Shown here: positions 1 through 12,052 of the stretch, piece after piece
Layout of the letters: every line of letters starts with the position of its first letter
How positions within the stretch are numbered: the stretch's first letter is position 1
Assembly (NCBI GenBank): GCA_963575745.1
Contig: CAUYUJ010018059.1
Span: 452,501 to 516,500, forward strand
Direction: 5' to 3'
Origin: Prorocentrum cordatum
Taxonomy: Eukaryota > Sar > Dinophyceae > Prorocentrales > Prorocentraceae
DNA length: 64,000 nt
Notes under the pieces: generated by a model
Databases searched by the model: none
What the model saw: only the letters and a program-made list of their open reading frames with translations
Told to the model about the DNA's origin: nothing
Made by a program: the position numbers and the translations under genes

Positions 1-121
1 GGGCTGAGGGCGGAAGGCGGAGAGGGGCGGAGGAGGAGGGGGAAGAGGAGTCTGGAGGAGGTTGGGAGGAGAAGGAGGAGGAGGAGGAGGAGGAGGAGGA
101 AGAGGACGAGGAGGAGGAGGG
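1..121 (+). repeat. GGA-rich polypurine tract
   Basis: The first 120 bases are almost entirely G and A, with a run of GGA triplets at about 71-120. I see no gene in it. It is cut by the window edge. Confidence 0.9.
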
Positions 122-258
122 TGTGCCAAACCGCGCCCTGACGGAAGGGAGCGGGCCTCGCGAGCTTGCCGCGGGCAGCTGCGGCGCGGTGGGTGCGGCA
201 CGTGGCGTCCGGTCGTGTTGTGAGTGGGGAGGACTCTCGGGCTCGGGGAACAAACATG

Positions 259-437
259 CAGTCAACCCGCATAAGAAGGATGGGCAACCTTCCCAAGGGT
301 ACCCTTGCCCTCGCATCCTTGCCCCTTCGGCCCATCCTCGGCCGCTTGCGCTGGCCGCTCCCCGCTCGCAAGGTGTCGGCATGGCCTTCCAAGGCCCTTG
401 CATCCTTACCGCGCATCCTTCCGCTACGGGTTGACTC
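259..437. mobile_element. Mariner-like MITE, copy 1
   Basis: The left end reads CAGTCAACCCGC and the right end is its near-exact inverted repeat (GGGTTGACTC). Subterminal GGATG repeats occur on both sides. A CAGT start with a TA target duplication is the Tc1/mariner signature; here the right flank is TA and the left flank is TG, so one side has decayed. No transposase frame fits in 179 bp. Relatives lie at 3,071, 35,543 and 49,597. Edges were set by the inverted repeats. Confidence 0.65.
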
Positions 438-451
438 TAAACATGAAGACT

Positions 452-540
452 CGGAGGTCCGCGCGGATTCCTCGGATCGCGCTCCGCGTGCCAGGGAGGG
501 GGCGCCCAGCGCCGATCCGAGAAATCCGCACGGGCCTCCA
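452..540. mobile_element. Short foldback element FB, copy 1
   Basis: About 28-base arms face each other: CGGAGGTCCGCGCGGATT..CTCGGATCG at the left and its inverse at 513-540. The loop is short. The same arm sequence flanks 1,272-1,405, so this is a repeated family and not one chance hairpin. It starts 14 bases after the MITE at 259-437. It has no coding capacity. Confidence 0.6.
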
Positions 541-628
541 AGCTGTTGTGGTTATGTTATGTGCCGTTCCTCTACGGGCATGGTCAGAACGCCCATCCAG
601 ACAAGTCGATTGAGGGGATAGTTTCCGG

Positions 629-819
629 TTACGGTCGGGAACTTGCGGTCTGGAATTTTCAAGATAGCGTGTCGCTCGGCAGGTGGTCCATGTCGCTTCG
701 GCACGACGCGCTATCCAATTTCCAGTTCCCAGGCTTCAACGTCCCGAGCCTTAACACGCCATCCGCTTGCAAGGCATAGCGTGGCGCCGCGACACGCTAT
801 CCAAAAGTTTCTGGCCGTA
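629..819. mobile_element. Inverted-repeat element with GATAGCGTGTCG arms
   Basis: The motif GATAGCGTGTCGC near 663 is inverted at about 789-801. A further inverted partner (CGACGCGCTATCC) lies at 704-716. Outside these, TTACGGTCGGGAACTT at the left matches the inverse of AAGTTTCTGGCCGTAA at the right. The arms are therefore compound and about 50 bases long. I saw no target-site duplication and no second copy, so the class is unknown. Confidence 0.45.
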
Positions 820-954
820 AGTCGACATGGGCATTAGAGCGATTGTACTAGTGGGGTCCCCATTCAGTTTCGCTTATCGACGTGAGTCTCCCAGATTATC
901 TATTCCGCCGGACTTCACTCGGTATGCAGTGCCGTGCGCTTGTGGAGTACATCT

Positions 955-1020
955 GGCAGTTTTCACTAAAGGGCGTTTTGCTAAAGGTGGTTCTGTCCAT
1001 CCCCGAGGCTCCCAGGGGAT
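955..1020 (+). repeat. TTCACTAAAGGG dispersed repeat, short copy
   Basis: This stretch holds two CTAAAGG half-repeats followed by a TCTGTCCATCCCCGA tail. It matches 14,990-15,030, and the CACTAAAGGG part matches 47,610-47,660. Only the 3' part of the family is present here. Confidence 0.6.
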
Positions 1021-1271
1021 GCATCGGGGACGCGAGCTGGAGGAGCATCGGGAGGACGCTGAGGTCCTGGCCTCGCACTTCTTTTCGCGACGTTCGATCT
1101 TGCCTTGTTTCCGGCCCCGGAGCCAGGCTCGAAATGTCCCGCTGAAAGATTGGTGCTAGGGCTCCGGTCGTGTTTCTGTTCGGGGGCATCCGGGGAGCGG
1201 GGCTCGAGCGGAGGTAGGAGGATCGGGGGACGAGAATCGAGTCAGAAGAAGTTGCACAAGCATAGTGGAGG

Positions 1272-1405
1272 TTTGGAGGTTCGCGCGGCTGTCTCGGATC
1301 GGCGCTGGACCCTCCCGGCGGCGCTCTCGGCCGTGCCACTGGCGCGTTGCGCGCGCTGGTGAGGGGTGACCAGCGCGATGCGAGAAGTCCGCGCAGACCT
1401 CCGAA
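1272..1405. mobile_element. Short foldback element FB, copy 2
   Basis: The left arm (TTTGGAGGTTCGCGCGG, then CTCGGATCGGCGCTGG) is the inverse of the right arm at 1,370-1,405. The arms match those of 452-540. The interior of about 60 bases differs from copy 1, which suggests that only the arms are conserved. Confidence 0.55.
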
Positions 1406-1681
1406 AATTCATATTGCTGACGCTTCGCGCATCCCCACCAGCCTTGCGCGTGTCACTACGTGTTTGCTTTCATGCTCTTCGGGCACTCTGTGTTCGCCAC
1501 GCTCTTGTGCAAGGTCTTCGTGTTCGGCACGCTCTTCTGCTGCTCACCGCCTGGTCGGTTTCGCAACCCTTAGCGTGCCGTCGCGCACTGTTTTTTTCTC
1601 TTCGCTACCGGCGCGGCCCGCCGTAGTTGGCTCGGCGTTCGATTAGTTTCGCGCGCCCCCGGACCAAGAAGTGTCCCCACC
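1406..1681. other. No gene seen
   Basis: GC-rich DNA. Short open frames occur in several phases, with no recognisable domain and no obvious repeat. Confidence 0.5.
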
Positions 1682-2760
1682 AGCCCATTCAGGAAGGACC
1701 GAGGCCCTCTTGGGGGCCCTGGAGGCCTCTTTGGGCCATCTTGGAGGGCATCGATCCAAAGAGGGGGGGTCCACGATTTGCCTTCCCCCCTGGGACCATC
1801 AGAATCGCACCATGTGGGCTTCTTGTGCGCTCCTCGGCGCCATGATGGCCGTCCTGGCGGCCTCTGGGTCCTTTCTCGTGGCTTTCTTGGGCCGTGTTGG
1901 GGCCGAGTCTTCAAAAGACCATCGGAAACGAAAGGCCAGAAGGCGAGAACCGCTGATGCACGTCAGGTGTTCCTCCAAATCGGCTCGCCTGTTGGATATC
2001 TGGCTCGATGCATAGAGAACTGGTCTACTGGCTTCCTCCCTATACACTTGCTCTTGGATCGTAAACCTATCAGCATGGCAACCTTCTGCAGGATGGCGCA
2101 GTCGTCGCTTTCCTGCTCCTCCCCGACGGTGCGGCCGCAGTTGGGGTGATGCGGCCTCCCCTTAGCAGAGCTTCGCCTCCCACGAATGCGCGTTGAGCTC
2201 GACGTCGATGTCGAGGGATGGCACCGATGGCGGTGGAGCCCCCGCCGTGTCTGGGTGGCCTCATCGATTGGCCTCCTCGCATAAGCCGTAGAGGCTCTGG
2301 AAGTCGCGCTCGGGCGCGAGCCTCCCCCGCCCTGCTCCTGCGCCATTGCGCCGTCGCGGACCTCACGCGCAGCGGACAGCCGCGCAGCCTCCTGGGACCC
2401 CGGCCGCGGTCCGCCGCCCTCCTCTCGACGACGTCGCCGCAGTCGGGGTGCTGCATGCAGTCGCAGACGTGTGTTTCGCACACGGCCGTCGTGAGGGTTC
2501 AAGGGCCCATCGGAAGCGAAAAGGTGAGAAGGCATAACACACGAATTTCCCCTGGGCATCTGAAGGATCCGTGGCCTCTTCGGGGGGTCCTCGGAGGGCT
2601 CGGAGGGCGCTTGACACCGTTTTGGGGCCGTCTCGAGGCCTCTTGGATGTGAGACGGAAGCTACTTTGAACCATCTTGGAGTGTCTTGAGCCATTTGGGA
2701 GGCCGTCTTGGGCTCTCTGAGGCCCTCTTGGAGCCATCGTTGACCATCTGCGGCGCTCTA
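1682..2760 (+). repeat. GGCCTCTTGGGG short-period repeat (family L), blocks 1 and 2
   Basis: Two blocks (about 1,682-1,990 and 2,490-2,760) are built of imperfect 12-20-base units like GGCCCTCTTGGGGGCC. Each carries an internal core: CCATCGGAAACGAAAGGCC at about 1,920 and CCATCGGAAGCGAAAAGG at about 2,500. The same arrangement recurs at least nine more times in this window. Between the blocks is GC-rich DNA with no recognisable gene. Confidence 0.7.
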
Positions 2761-3070
2761 ACTACCCGACCCCCCCAGGCCCAGAGGAGGGGGTAGTGGG
2801 AGGGGTGACCCCCTCCCACGTGCAGGGAAAGGAGTGGTCCTGGCAGAGGAGAAGTCAACATCCGCCTCCATCCTTGAAGTTACTGTAAGCTTGTGGGACG
2901 AATGCGCGCGGCGCTAAGGTGATAGCCTCATTTTGACGACGGCACGCCATCCATCCGTGAAACTCTTGCGTAGTTTCAGCCCCAGGATCATCAGTGGTGA
3001 GGAAGTATCGTGCGAAACGCCTGGCCGCCCCACCGACACGTCTCGGGGTGCGGCAGGGAGGATTTACCTA

Positions 3071-3223
3071 CAGTCGGCTCAGATTAGTATGTCGACCCTG
3101 ACAAATCAAGGGTCCCCTTGTGTCCTGTGTGTCGCGACCCATGCTTCCTACATTCCTGCGGCAATGTGGACCTCGGAAGGATCTTGTGTCCTCTCGCGTG
3201 TCCTGTCCAATCGGGTCCGACTG
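3071..3223. mobile_element. Mariner-like MITE, copy 2 with intact TA flanks
   Basis: The element begins CAGTCGGCTCAGATTAG and ends with the inverse pattern GGGTCCGACTG. It is flanked by TA at 3,069-3,070 and at 3,224-3,225, as expected for Tc1/mariner insertion. The interior (CAAGGGTCCCCTTGTGTCC and the following 100 bases) closely matches the copy at 35,543-35,696. It is non-autonomous. Confidence 0.75.
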
Positions 3224-3298
3224 TATAAGGAGAAGGACCAGAGGAGGTTGCAAGAGGAGGGGGCCGAGTTCGCTCGTGCCGCCTCCCGGGAGGAGGGG

Positions 3299-3800
3299 AA
3301 GCAGGAGGAGGAGGAGGAGGAGGAGGAGGAGGAGGAGGAGGCAGGAGGAGGAGGCAGGAGGAGGAGGAGGAGGAGAAGGAGGAGGCCGCCCATCGCCGCC
3401 CCCTCGCCGCCCCGTGCCCGCGTCATCCTGCGGTGAGCCCATAGGGCGCCGGCCGCGCTCGCCGGCGGGCTCCCCTCGGCCGCCACGGGCGGCCGCGCTC
3501 CCAAGGAGCGCCCCCGCCCGCCCGCCGAGAAGCCCGCCAGGCGCAGCGTGCGAGGCGCCGATCCCGCCGAGCCGGGCGGTGCGTCGGTGGAGCGCCGCGG
3601 GCCCCGAAGGAGAAATCGCCTGGGGGTGGGAGGGGGGGAGGATGGGGGGGGAGGAAAAGGAGGAGGACGAGGACGAGGAGGAGGGGGAGGAGGAGAAGGA
3701 GGATGAGGAGGAGCAGGAGGAGGAGAAGGAGAAGGAGGAGGAGGAGGAGGAGGAGGAGGAGGAGGAGGAGGAGAAGGATGAGGAGAGGAGGACGAGCAGA
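3299..3800 (+). repeat. Two GGA microsatellite tracts
   Basis: Near-pure GGA triplets lie at about 3,299-3,397 and 3,650-3,800. They are separated by a CpG-rich stretch (3,400-3,650) with no recognisable gene. Open frames across this region encode only poly-Glu, poly-Arg or poly-Ser and are treated as artefacts. Confidence 0.9.
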
Positions 3801-3819
3801 ACGAAGAGGACGAGGAGTA

Positions 3820-3859
3820 TCCGTAGCAAGGATGGCTCAAGTCCGTAGCGCGTGCTCAG
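3820..3859 (+). other. Possible degenerate spliced-leader pair
   Basis: 3,820-3,841 matches the 22-base dinoflagellate spliced leader at 18 of 22 positions. The first eight (TCCGTAGC) and last eight (GGCTCAAG) are exact, and the mismatches are confined to the middle six. A second TCCGTAGC starts exactly 22 bases later at 3,842 and is followed by a decayed GCTCAG. This would mark retroposition of a trans-spliced transcript. Known tandem relics usually lack the first seven bases of the inner copy, which this one keeps, so chance is not excluded. Confidence 0.4.
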
Positions 3860-3991
3860 AAGATGAGGCTTTGTTTAACGAGGGTAATTTAGCTGCCCCC
3901 AAGTGCGCACAGTATTGAGGGTTCACCTCGTTGCTCTCATTACATCCCACATCCTTTCGTCTGTACTACTCACTTCATGGGGAGTCTGTCT

Positions 3992-5373
3992 CGCGGCGAT
4001 GTCTGTCGCTGCCCGCGCAAGATGCGCGGCGTTAGCACTAGCTTCGCTTGGAAGAAGTTCTGCTACAAGTGCGGCCGTACTCGGCCTCCTGTGCCCGGTT
4101 CTCCCTTCTGTCCGTGAGGCGCAAGGGCAACGGGTCCAGGGGCCACCACCCGCACAGCCCACCAGCAGGCCCGAAGACTCGCCCAGTGTGCTGGAGCCCG
4201 CCCAGCTGGCCGTCTTCGTCCGCATCTCCCCCGGCGATTTCGAGGTGAGCCAGGCCCTGCTCCTCTCCATTCAGCGAGTTCGTGTCGTCGCGCAGCGTGC
4301 CCTGTCAGCTGGGGGCCCTCGGGCCGTGGCCACGCACGCTCATACCACCCTCGACGGTGTCAAGCAGCAGGTTGCGCGGTGAGCAACAAGTCGTCAAGAT
4401 GGAGAAGGTTATACGTGCGCATGTGCTGGAACTTGTCTCGTTCAAGGCCGCATTCTCCAGCTTGCAAGATACGGAGGAGGTCGCGTCTGTCAAGACCACG
4501 GCGGTTTCGGCAGCAGCCTGTGCAGCCCGAGGTTCAGTGCGGGCGCGTGCTCCGGGCGGTGATGTTGATGCCATTGAAGTCGTTCCCGACGACCCTGCCC
4601 TGGCTCTGTTCATGCAGCCCGAGTCCTCGGATCCTTCCCTCGCGTCGTCACTTCTTTCGCTCACGGTTCCTCGGGATGGTGTGCTTCAGCCGGCCGATGG
4701 CGGCGACTCCGACGACGACTCCACGGGCGCCGACGACGAGGCCGGCGCGCGTGAATACCCTGAGCAACAGCCTCTGCAGCAGCCTGGCCTCTCCGTGGAG
4801 GCCGCCGCCCGCGGTGCCTCTGGCAGCGGCCCCGCAGCATCCTCTCCTTGTGCCCCGGGCGCCTCGCCTGCCTCGCTCGATCCTGGCGGGGGGAATGGCG
4901 GGTCGCGGCTGGTGGAGGGGGGCGCCGCTGGAGCGGAGAGCGGCCCAGCGGCTGCCCGCGTCTTCTCTTCGTTCCTCCAGCGCCGCGCCACTGACGACGG
5001 CCGGGGCGCGTTCTTTTCCAAGAAGGGCCTCGCGCGCAAGCAGTGCGAGAATGTGATCGGCGGGCTCGGCGATGCAGCCGTTGAGAAGCTGGATATCCAT
5101 CCCTTTGACATGCCCGACTCCGGTAGCCAAGTGCGCCTGAGCTTGCAGCGTCCAATGCCCGGATTCCCAGGCGACACTAGCTTTTCGAATGTCAGTCGGA
5201 GGAGCTCTGGAAGTTCTGGAGGGGAATTTCTGGAGAGCTTGACGGCGCACGCATTGGGAAACAGTTGGAAAAGGACTGCCCGAACACGCTGCTGCTTTGC
5301 AGGAGTCGCCGCGGGGATCAAGGACCGACGCCATAATAAAAGCTCCAGGGCTATCCCGCGGCGCTGCATCTGA
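3992..5373 (+). pseudogene. LINE first-ORF-like region: zinc knuckle, coiled coil, disordered tail (broken)
   Basis: Three frames must be joined to follow it. One frame (3,992-4,117) gives a Cys-rich segment with CRC, then WKKFCYKCGR, resembling a RanBP2-type or C-x2-C knuckle; it ends at a TGA. A second frame, to the TGA at 4,380-4,382, gives a Pro-rich linker and a helix rich in Val, Gln and Arg. The third frame, from 4,385 to 5,373, continues that helix (EQQVVKMEKVIRAHVLEL). An acidic, Ala/Ser/Gly-rich disordered region and a basic C-terminus (SFLQRR, GAFFSKKGLARKQ) follow. The single-base phase change near 4,380 looks like an indel. I recognise the general layout from the 5' ORFs of dinoflagellate retroelements but cannot name a family; a decayed host gene is the alternative. 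Confidence 0.35.
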
Positions 5374-5386
5374 CCCCACGGCCTTT

Positions 5387-5603
5387 CTGTTGTTGTTGGT
5401 GGTGTTGTTGTTGTTGATGTTATTGTTGTTGTTCGTGTTGTTGTTGTTGCTGTTGATGTTGTTGTTGTGGTTGTGGTTGTGGTTGTGGTTGCTGATGTTG
5501 TTGTTGGTGGTGTTGGTGTTGGTGTTGGTGTTGGTGTTGGTGTTGTTGCTGTTGTTGCTGTTGTTGTTGGTTTTGTTGTTGTTGCTGCTGTTGTTGTTGT
5601 TGG

Positions 5604-5634
<31 letters not shown>

Positions 5635-5743
5635 GCTGTTGTTGTTGTTGTTGGTGTTGGTGTTGGTGTTGGTGTTGGTGTTGGTGTTGGTGTTGGTGTT
5701 GTTGTTGTTGTTGTTGTTGTTATTGTTGTTGTTGTTGTTGTTG
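5387..5743 (+). repeat. (GTT)n microsatellite with GGT and GCT interruptions
   Basis: About 350 bases of GTT triplets, with internal GTGTTG alternations at about 5,515-5,545 and 5,650-5,700. It abuts the conserved element beginning AACATTATTTATTC and is probably part of that unit (see 5,744-6,493). Poly-Leu, poly-Val and poly-Asn frames across it are artefacts. Confidence 0.95.
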
Positions 5744-6493
5744 AACATTATTTATTCTAAAGAATAATTATTGTTGGGGCCCCTGGTGCGCGGCCCCCTC
5801 GCCGCGCCTAGGCCGCAGCCACATTTTCATCATTTTCGTGAGGAAGTCTCAGGCAAAACGATGTGGTCCAGATCCGGTTGTTTTGTTGTCCCCCGTTTTC
5901 CCTTGCAAAAAATAAGCTAAAGTGGACATTTCTTGTTCTAACATAACCAAACTTCAAGAATCCCTTGCAAAAAAAAGGTAAAGTGGACATTCGCGCGCGC
6001 AAGACGAAATCCTTCCAAAACCTTAGTGTTCGTAGCGATTTTAACATAAAAACATCAAAAAACCAATGGTTTTTCAAAAAAAAATGTCAACATTTCATCC
6101 CGCGCGCTCTTGCGGATTCGTAGGAAACCCAACACTTTTTAAACATTTCTGTCAAACGGGCTTTTGCGAGCAACTTTTTCGAACTTCTGCAACAACGGTT
6201 GCGCACCTGCCAGGGCCATCATCCCTGTCAAATAATACCATGCGGGACACATTCGTTTTTTCTTCGCGCGCGCACGCCGTCGTCGTCGGCCGCGGGGCCC
6301 TGAATAGTAGCCAAGGTCGCCCGCAGGCCACGAAGTGAAGTGTCCGAACGTCATAGGGCGGGAAGCTGGGTGTGGGTGGTGGCGAAGAGTCGTTTGGAAA
6401 CTTGGTAGAGCTTGAGACGGCCCCCCCACAAAGTGGGGGTATTGCCCGCCTCCTATGAAAACCCTGGCACTGGTGAGAACGGAGTGTCCCCAG
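5744..6493. mobile_element. GTT-bracketed repeat element, copy 1
   Basis: The element starts with a short palindrome (TTATTCTAAAGAATAA), then a GC-rich block and an AT-rich block with AAGTGGACATT repeats and GCGCGCGCAAGACGAAATCC. It ends in a conserved ~150-base block closing with GAACGGAGTGTCCCCA. The sequence recurs at 12,684-13,790 with the same left junction and the same right block. Both copies have GTT arrays on both sides. Copy 1 lacks about 350 internal bases present in copy 2 (after its 6,280). No protein is encoded. It may be a non-autonomous retroposon with a simple-sequence tail. Confidence 0.7.
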
Positions 6494-6507
6494 TCTTAAA
6501 TGATTGT

Positions 6508-6510
6508 TCG

Positions 6511-6557
<47 letters not shown>
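6508..6557 (+). repeat. (GTT)n right-hand bracket of copy 1
   Basis: About 16 GTT triplets directly follow the conserved right block of the element at 5,744-6,493. The matching position in copy 2 is also a GTT/GGT array. Confidence 0.9.
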
Positions 6558-6606
6558 GTTTTTGTTTTCAATTGTTGCGCGAATTCTTCCAGCGAAGAGC
6601 AGTGCT

Positions 6607-6971
6607 CTGCGTAGCGCGCGGAAGCAGTGGGGACTTTCGTCGCCGCTAATGTTGGCGGGAAGGACGGTCTTGATGAGTACCTTTCTGCAGCGATTATGTT
6701 TGACTTGCTTTGGCTGCAGGGGACGCGGGCGTTTCCCCATGCTTGCGATTCTGTTGAAGCCCGGATGCGCGCTTCAGGCTGGTCAGCCACTTCGCGTGCG
6801 GCGCCGCGGTCTGGGTGCAACTCATCAGGGGGGCCGGCCGCGTGGACTGTCATGCGAGTCAGGCTCGGCACTCTAGGGCACTTCGAGTGGGAGATTGTTC
6901 CCAGTCGAGCTTCGCGTCGCAACGTCGGAGGCTTGCTTGGAGGAGGACTCGTTGTGGCCAAACTAATTTGA
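6607..6971 (+). pseudogene. LINE endonuclease (EEP fold), N-terminal part, degenerate
   Basis: The frame gives an N-terminal strand with an Asn (FVAANVGGKDGLDEYL), then FDLLWLQGTRAF about 20 residues later, then RMRASGWSAT and a GCNSSGG turn. This matches the order of the exonuclease-endonuclease-phosphatase fold: strand with Asn, then the hydrophobic-Gln-Glu motif, then a helix ending in Gly-Trp, then a Ser-Gly-Gly loop. The catalytic Glu of the QE motif is Gly here, so the enzyme would be dead. The frame stops at 6,969-6,971. Such endonucleases nick target DNA for LINE integration. Identification rests on motif order only. Confidence 0.5.
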
Positions 6972-7391
6972 TTCATGCTGTCGGCACTAATGGTCAGAAG
7001 TGGACCATATGTTGCAGTCCTGGTTCTGGGCCGACCCCCTTCGTCAACGCCGGAGGGCGAAAGAAGGGGCCCTCAACACTGGGTCTGGAAAGGGGGTTGA
7101 ATGTCCCACGTGTGCTCAATATTTCGCTGATAAATCTGATCGGGCATGATTGGCATCCAATGTTGGCTGTCATACAAGGGCCAGTCGTTTGTGCCCGCGC
7201 GTTGCCCGCGCGGGCATTCGCGCCGTCCATTCCATTATCGTTCACGCGCGCGGCCGTTCTTGCATATTGCGGTCGTGGCGGCCAGGTGGGGTGCAAGTTT
7301 GTATTGATTGTACGATTGATGATCGCGTATGTTCTCAAACGATGTCCTGTCGACGTCTAAGACTGATTTGGAACGGGCCCCGCAATTTTCC
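6972..7391. other. Gap inside the endonuclease; no gene seen
   Basis: A typical endonuclease has well under 300 bases between the Ser-Gly-Gly loop and the Gly-Asp-Trp-Asn motif; here about 1 kb separates them. This stretch has no recognisable domain and may be inserted or strongly decayed sequence. Confidence 0.4.
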
Positions 7392-7615
7392 CACAATGCG
7401 AGTTGAAATTCATTATTGTCCCAGCGTGTGAGTTCACATGTCTTCCGTCCCAGAGAGTGGATTCACATTCTGGCCCCTTTCCTACAGAATCGTATATTAA
7501 TTTTCAAACTGAGAATTCACATTGCCTTGTTTTCCCCGCTGGGAGTTCACATATACCTTTCCTCCCACAATGTGAGCTCGCCATTTGCCTGTCCCCACAA
7601 TTCGAATTCGTGCTG
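7392..7615 (+). repeat. Minisatellite with GTGAGTTCACAT motifs
   Basis: Five or so imperfect units contain (A/T)GTGAGTTCACAT-like half palindromes followed by pyrimidine-rich spacers (near 7,430, 7,460, 7,510, 7,545 and 7,570). Spacing is irregular, about 30-50 bases. It sits inside the gap of the endonuclease pseudogene. Confidence 0.55.
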
Positions 7616-7884
7616 CCCTGGCCATCAGGACCCCCAGAAATGAGGCGCAGTGTTCCGCGTGTCGGCCTGGCCGGGCAGATTTTGACACTCACCTCGCCGC
7701 CTCCGGTTATCCCAACCCTCTCTCTGCTTGCGCTCTCGTCGCGCGTCCCCTTCCTCGCCTCTCCTCAGCCCCCGGGCCCCTGGCATCGTTCGCCCTCTCG
7801 TCTCGCGCAGGGGTGCAGGCGGGGAGCTTCACTTTGTCCCCCCTGGGGCCACCATTGCCGGGGCCCTGCGCCAGGCCCCCACAT

Positions 7885-8221
7885 TCTTTCTCCACCATCG
7901 GTGGCGATTGGAACATCCAGCGCGCGGATCTCGCCAAGGGCGCGTGGATTGATGCGGCGGTCGCGGCAGCCGCTCAGCGAGGCGCGTGCAGGCCATCTGC
8001 GCGGTGCATCGACTGCCTTGTCGTGCCCAGGCAGATCGCAAGCCGTGCCAGATTTGAAGTTGCGCTTCATTTCCCCATCTCTTCCAACCTCCCAGTCGGG
8101 CTCCTCATTCCCTCGGTCGAACCTTCGTGTCGGGAGAGGTTCTTTCTGGTCGCCGAAAAGCCCCCGTTGGGCCTCCCATCGGGCACGCGCGTCCGCCCCC
8201 CGCCGTGGGCGATGACGGTTC
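7885..8221 (+). pseudogene. LINE endonuclease (EEP fold), C-terminal part
   Basis: The frame reads IGGDWNIQRADLAKGAWIDA with the Gly-Asp-Trp-Asn motif at 7,903-7,914. About 40 residues on comes CIDCLVVPRQIASRARFEV and then a LPVGLLIP segment. This is the usual order in dinoflagellate LINE endonucleases: GGDWN, then a Ser/Cys-Ile-Asp hydrophobic strand, then the region that replaces the Ser-Asp-His motif. The frame stays open into the downstream (AGT)n array, where it becomes poly-Ser; the real end is unknown. The N-terminal half is at 6,607-6,971. Confidence 0.6.
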
Positions 8222-8338
8222 ATGCTGCAATTAACATCTTACGTTTGAAATTTCAATTTGAAGAGCAGAATAAACATTACGTAAGAGAACGACAAGAACA
8301 CACGACGCGCAAACACCACGTAAAAGCACGACACCAAA

Positions 8339-11068
<2,730 letters not shown>

Positions 11069-11089
11069 GCTGTAGCCACGCGAAAACTC

Positions 11090-11615
11090 AACGCCGAAGA
11101 ACACCGCGCACGAATTCGACGCCAACAAAAAGATTACGCGAAGCCCCCTCGCACAGACCTTACGCGAAACAACTATGCCAACACACTACAGAAAACAATA
11201 CGCAAAAAGACTACGCAGAAACATTACGCAGAAAAACATCACGTGAAAACGTAGCGATAACAAAACGCGACGCAGGCGAAACAAGTGGACGAAGAAACAC
11301 GCTGAGCGAACACCTTACGCAACCAAAGCGCTGCGCAGAAACGCTACGCGAAAGAAACGCTTCGCAGAAACGCTACGCAAAAAGTACGAAAGCAACACTT
11401 CGCAGAAATGCTGCGCGCCGAAAGCGCCACGCAACAACTCTACGCCGAAGACTGCTACGCAAAAGTGCGGCGCCGAAGTGCATCGCGCGAAGACCCCGCG
11501 CAATAACCCTGCGCAAAAACCGCGCCAAAACCCTACGCAACGACGCAAAGCCACTACGCAAAAGCACTACGCAAAGCCACGGCGCAAAAACACTACGCGA
11601 AAACCTTGCGCACAT
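11090..11615 (+). repeat. CTACGCAAAAAC-type minisatellite
   Basis: About 500 bases of an imperfect unit of roughly 11-14 bases whose core is TACGCRAAA (for example CTACGCAGAAAC, CTACGCGAAAG). Related words (CACGTAAAAGCACGAC) occur just left of the (AGT)n array at 8,280-8,330 and inside it, so the two repeats are interleaved. No gene. Confidence 0.85.
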
Positions 11616-11797
11616 TATTTCAGCATGAGGATGACCTCTCCCCGCCGCGGGTCCCAGGGAGCATGTTGGTCTGCTGCGCGAGGGCCCCGACCTTCTTATT
11701 CAGGAACAGCGGGGCGCTTCTCTAAGGACTGCCGGGGCCGAGTGGCTTCGCCGCTTTCCAATTAAAGCCGACAGGTGCGGCGCGTTCGCGGGCAGAG

Positions 11798-12052
11798 ATG
11801 AGCCCCTGCACCCTCGCCCCTCCCGGGTTCCCCGAGATTCTGCCCCTTGCGCGTCGGCAGCGCATGGCGCAGTCACTTCTTGCCGACTTCGGCCACGAGC
11901 CGATCGGCACCCGCAGGTTTCAGTTCGCCGACGCCGCCCGCCGCCTCTTTCGTTTTCGCCGGTTGCCTGACGCAGCCGAGGTTGCCGCGTGGGCGGCCAC
12001 AGTGCGCCAGGTTCAGTACCTCCCCGCGCGCGCTGCCCAGCGCCTGGCGTGA
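11798..12052 (+). CDS. Hypothetical protein fragment, unrecognised
   Basis: The frame encodes about 84 residues with an amphipathic, non-repetitive composition: FADAARRLFRFRRLPDA, then EVAAWAATVRQVQYLPARAA. This is unlike the simple-sequence frames around it. An in-frame TAA lies 72 bases upstream of the ATG. The frame ends at a TGA, then stays open again from 12,059 to 12,433 with a basic helix (RRFRKRKEDVV) and a second one (SLRAARERAVLHEHSW). It could be a decayed exon or part of another retroelement. I do not recognise a family. It sits between the minisatellite and a GTT-bracketed element. Confidence 0.3.
   Translation: MSPCTLAPPGFPEILPLARRQRMAQSLLADFGHEPIGTRRFQFADAARRLFRFRRLPDAAEVAAWAATVRQVQYLPARAAQRLA

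Larger units (their letters stand above)
3860..8221 (+). mobile_element. Degenerate LINE 5' half, interrupted by other repeats
   Basis: Read on the plus strand, the order is: zinc-knuckle and coiled-coil region (3,992-5,373), a GTT-bracketed insertion (5,387-6,557), an endonuclease N-terminal part (6,607-6,971), a gap with a minisatellite, and an endonuclease C-terminal part (7,885-8,221). That order is the one expected for the 5' half of a dinoflagellate non-LTR element. The RT half is missing: downstream lies the (AGT)n array. That these parts come from one element is inference from order and strand. Confidence 0.5.

Noticed and set aside
2675-2700. Minus-strand AAATGGCTCAAG resembling the spliced-leader 3' end
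   Set aside because: It falls inside the family L repeat, where CTTGAGCC arises as a variant of CTTGGGCC, and the 5' part of the leader is absent.
3068-3848. Poly-Glu, poly-Arg and poly-Pro frames on both strands
   Set aside because: These are translations of GGA tracts and end with them.
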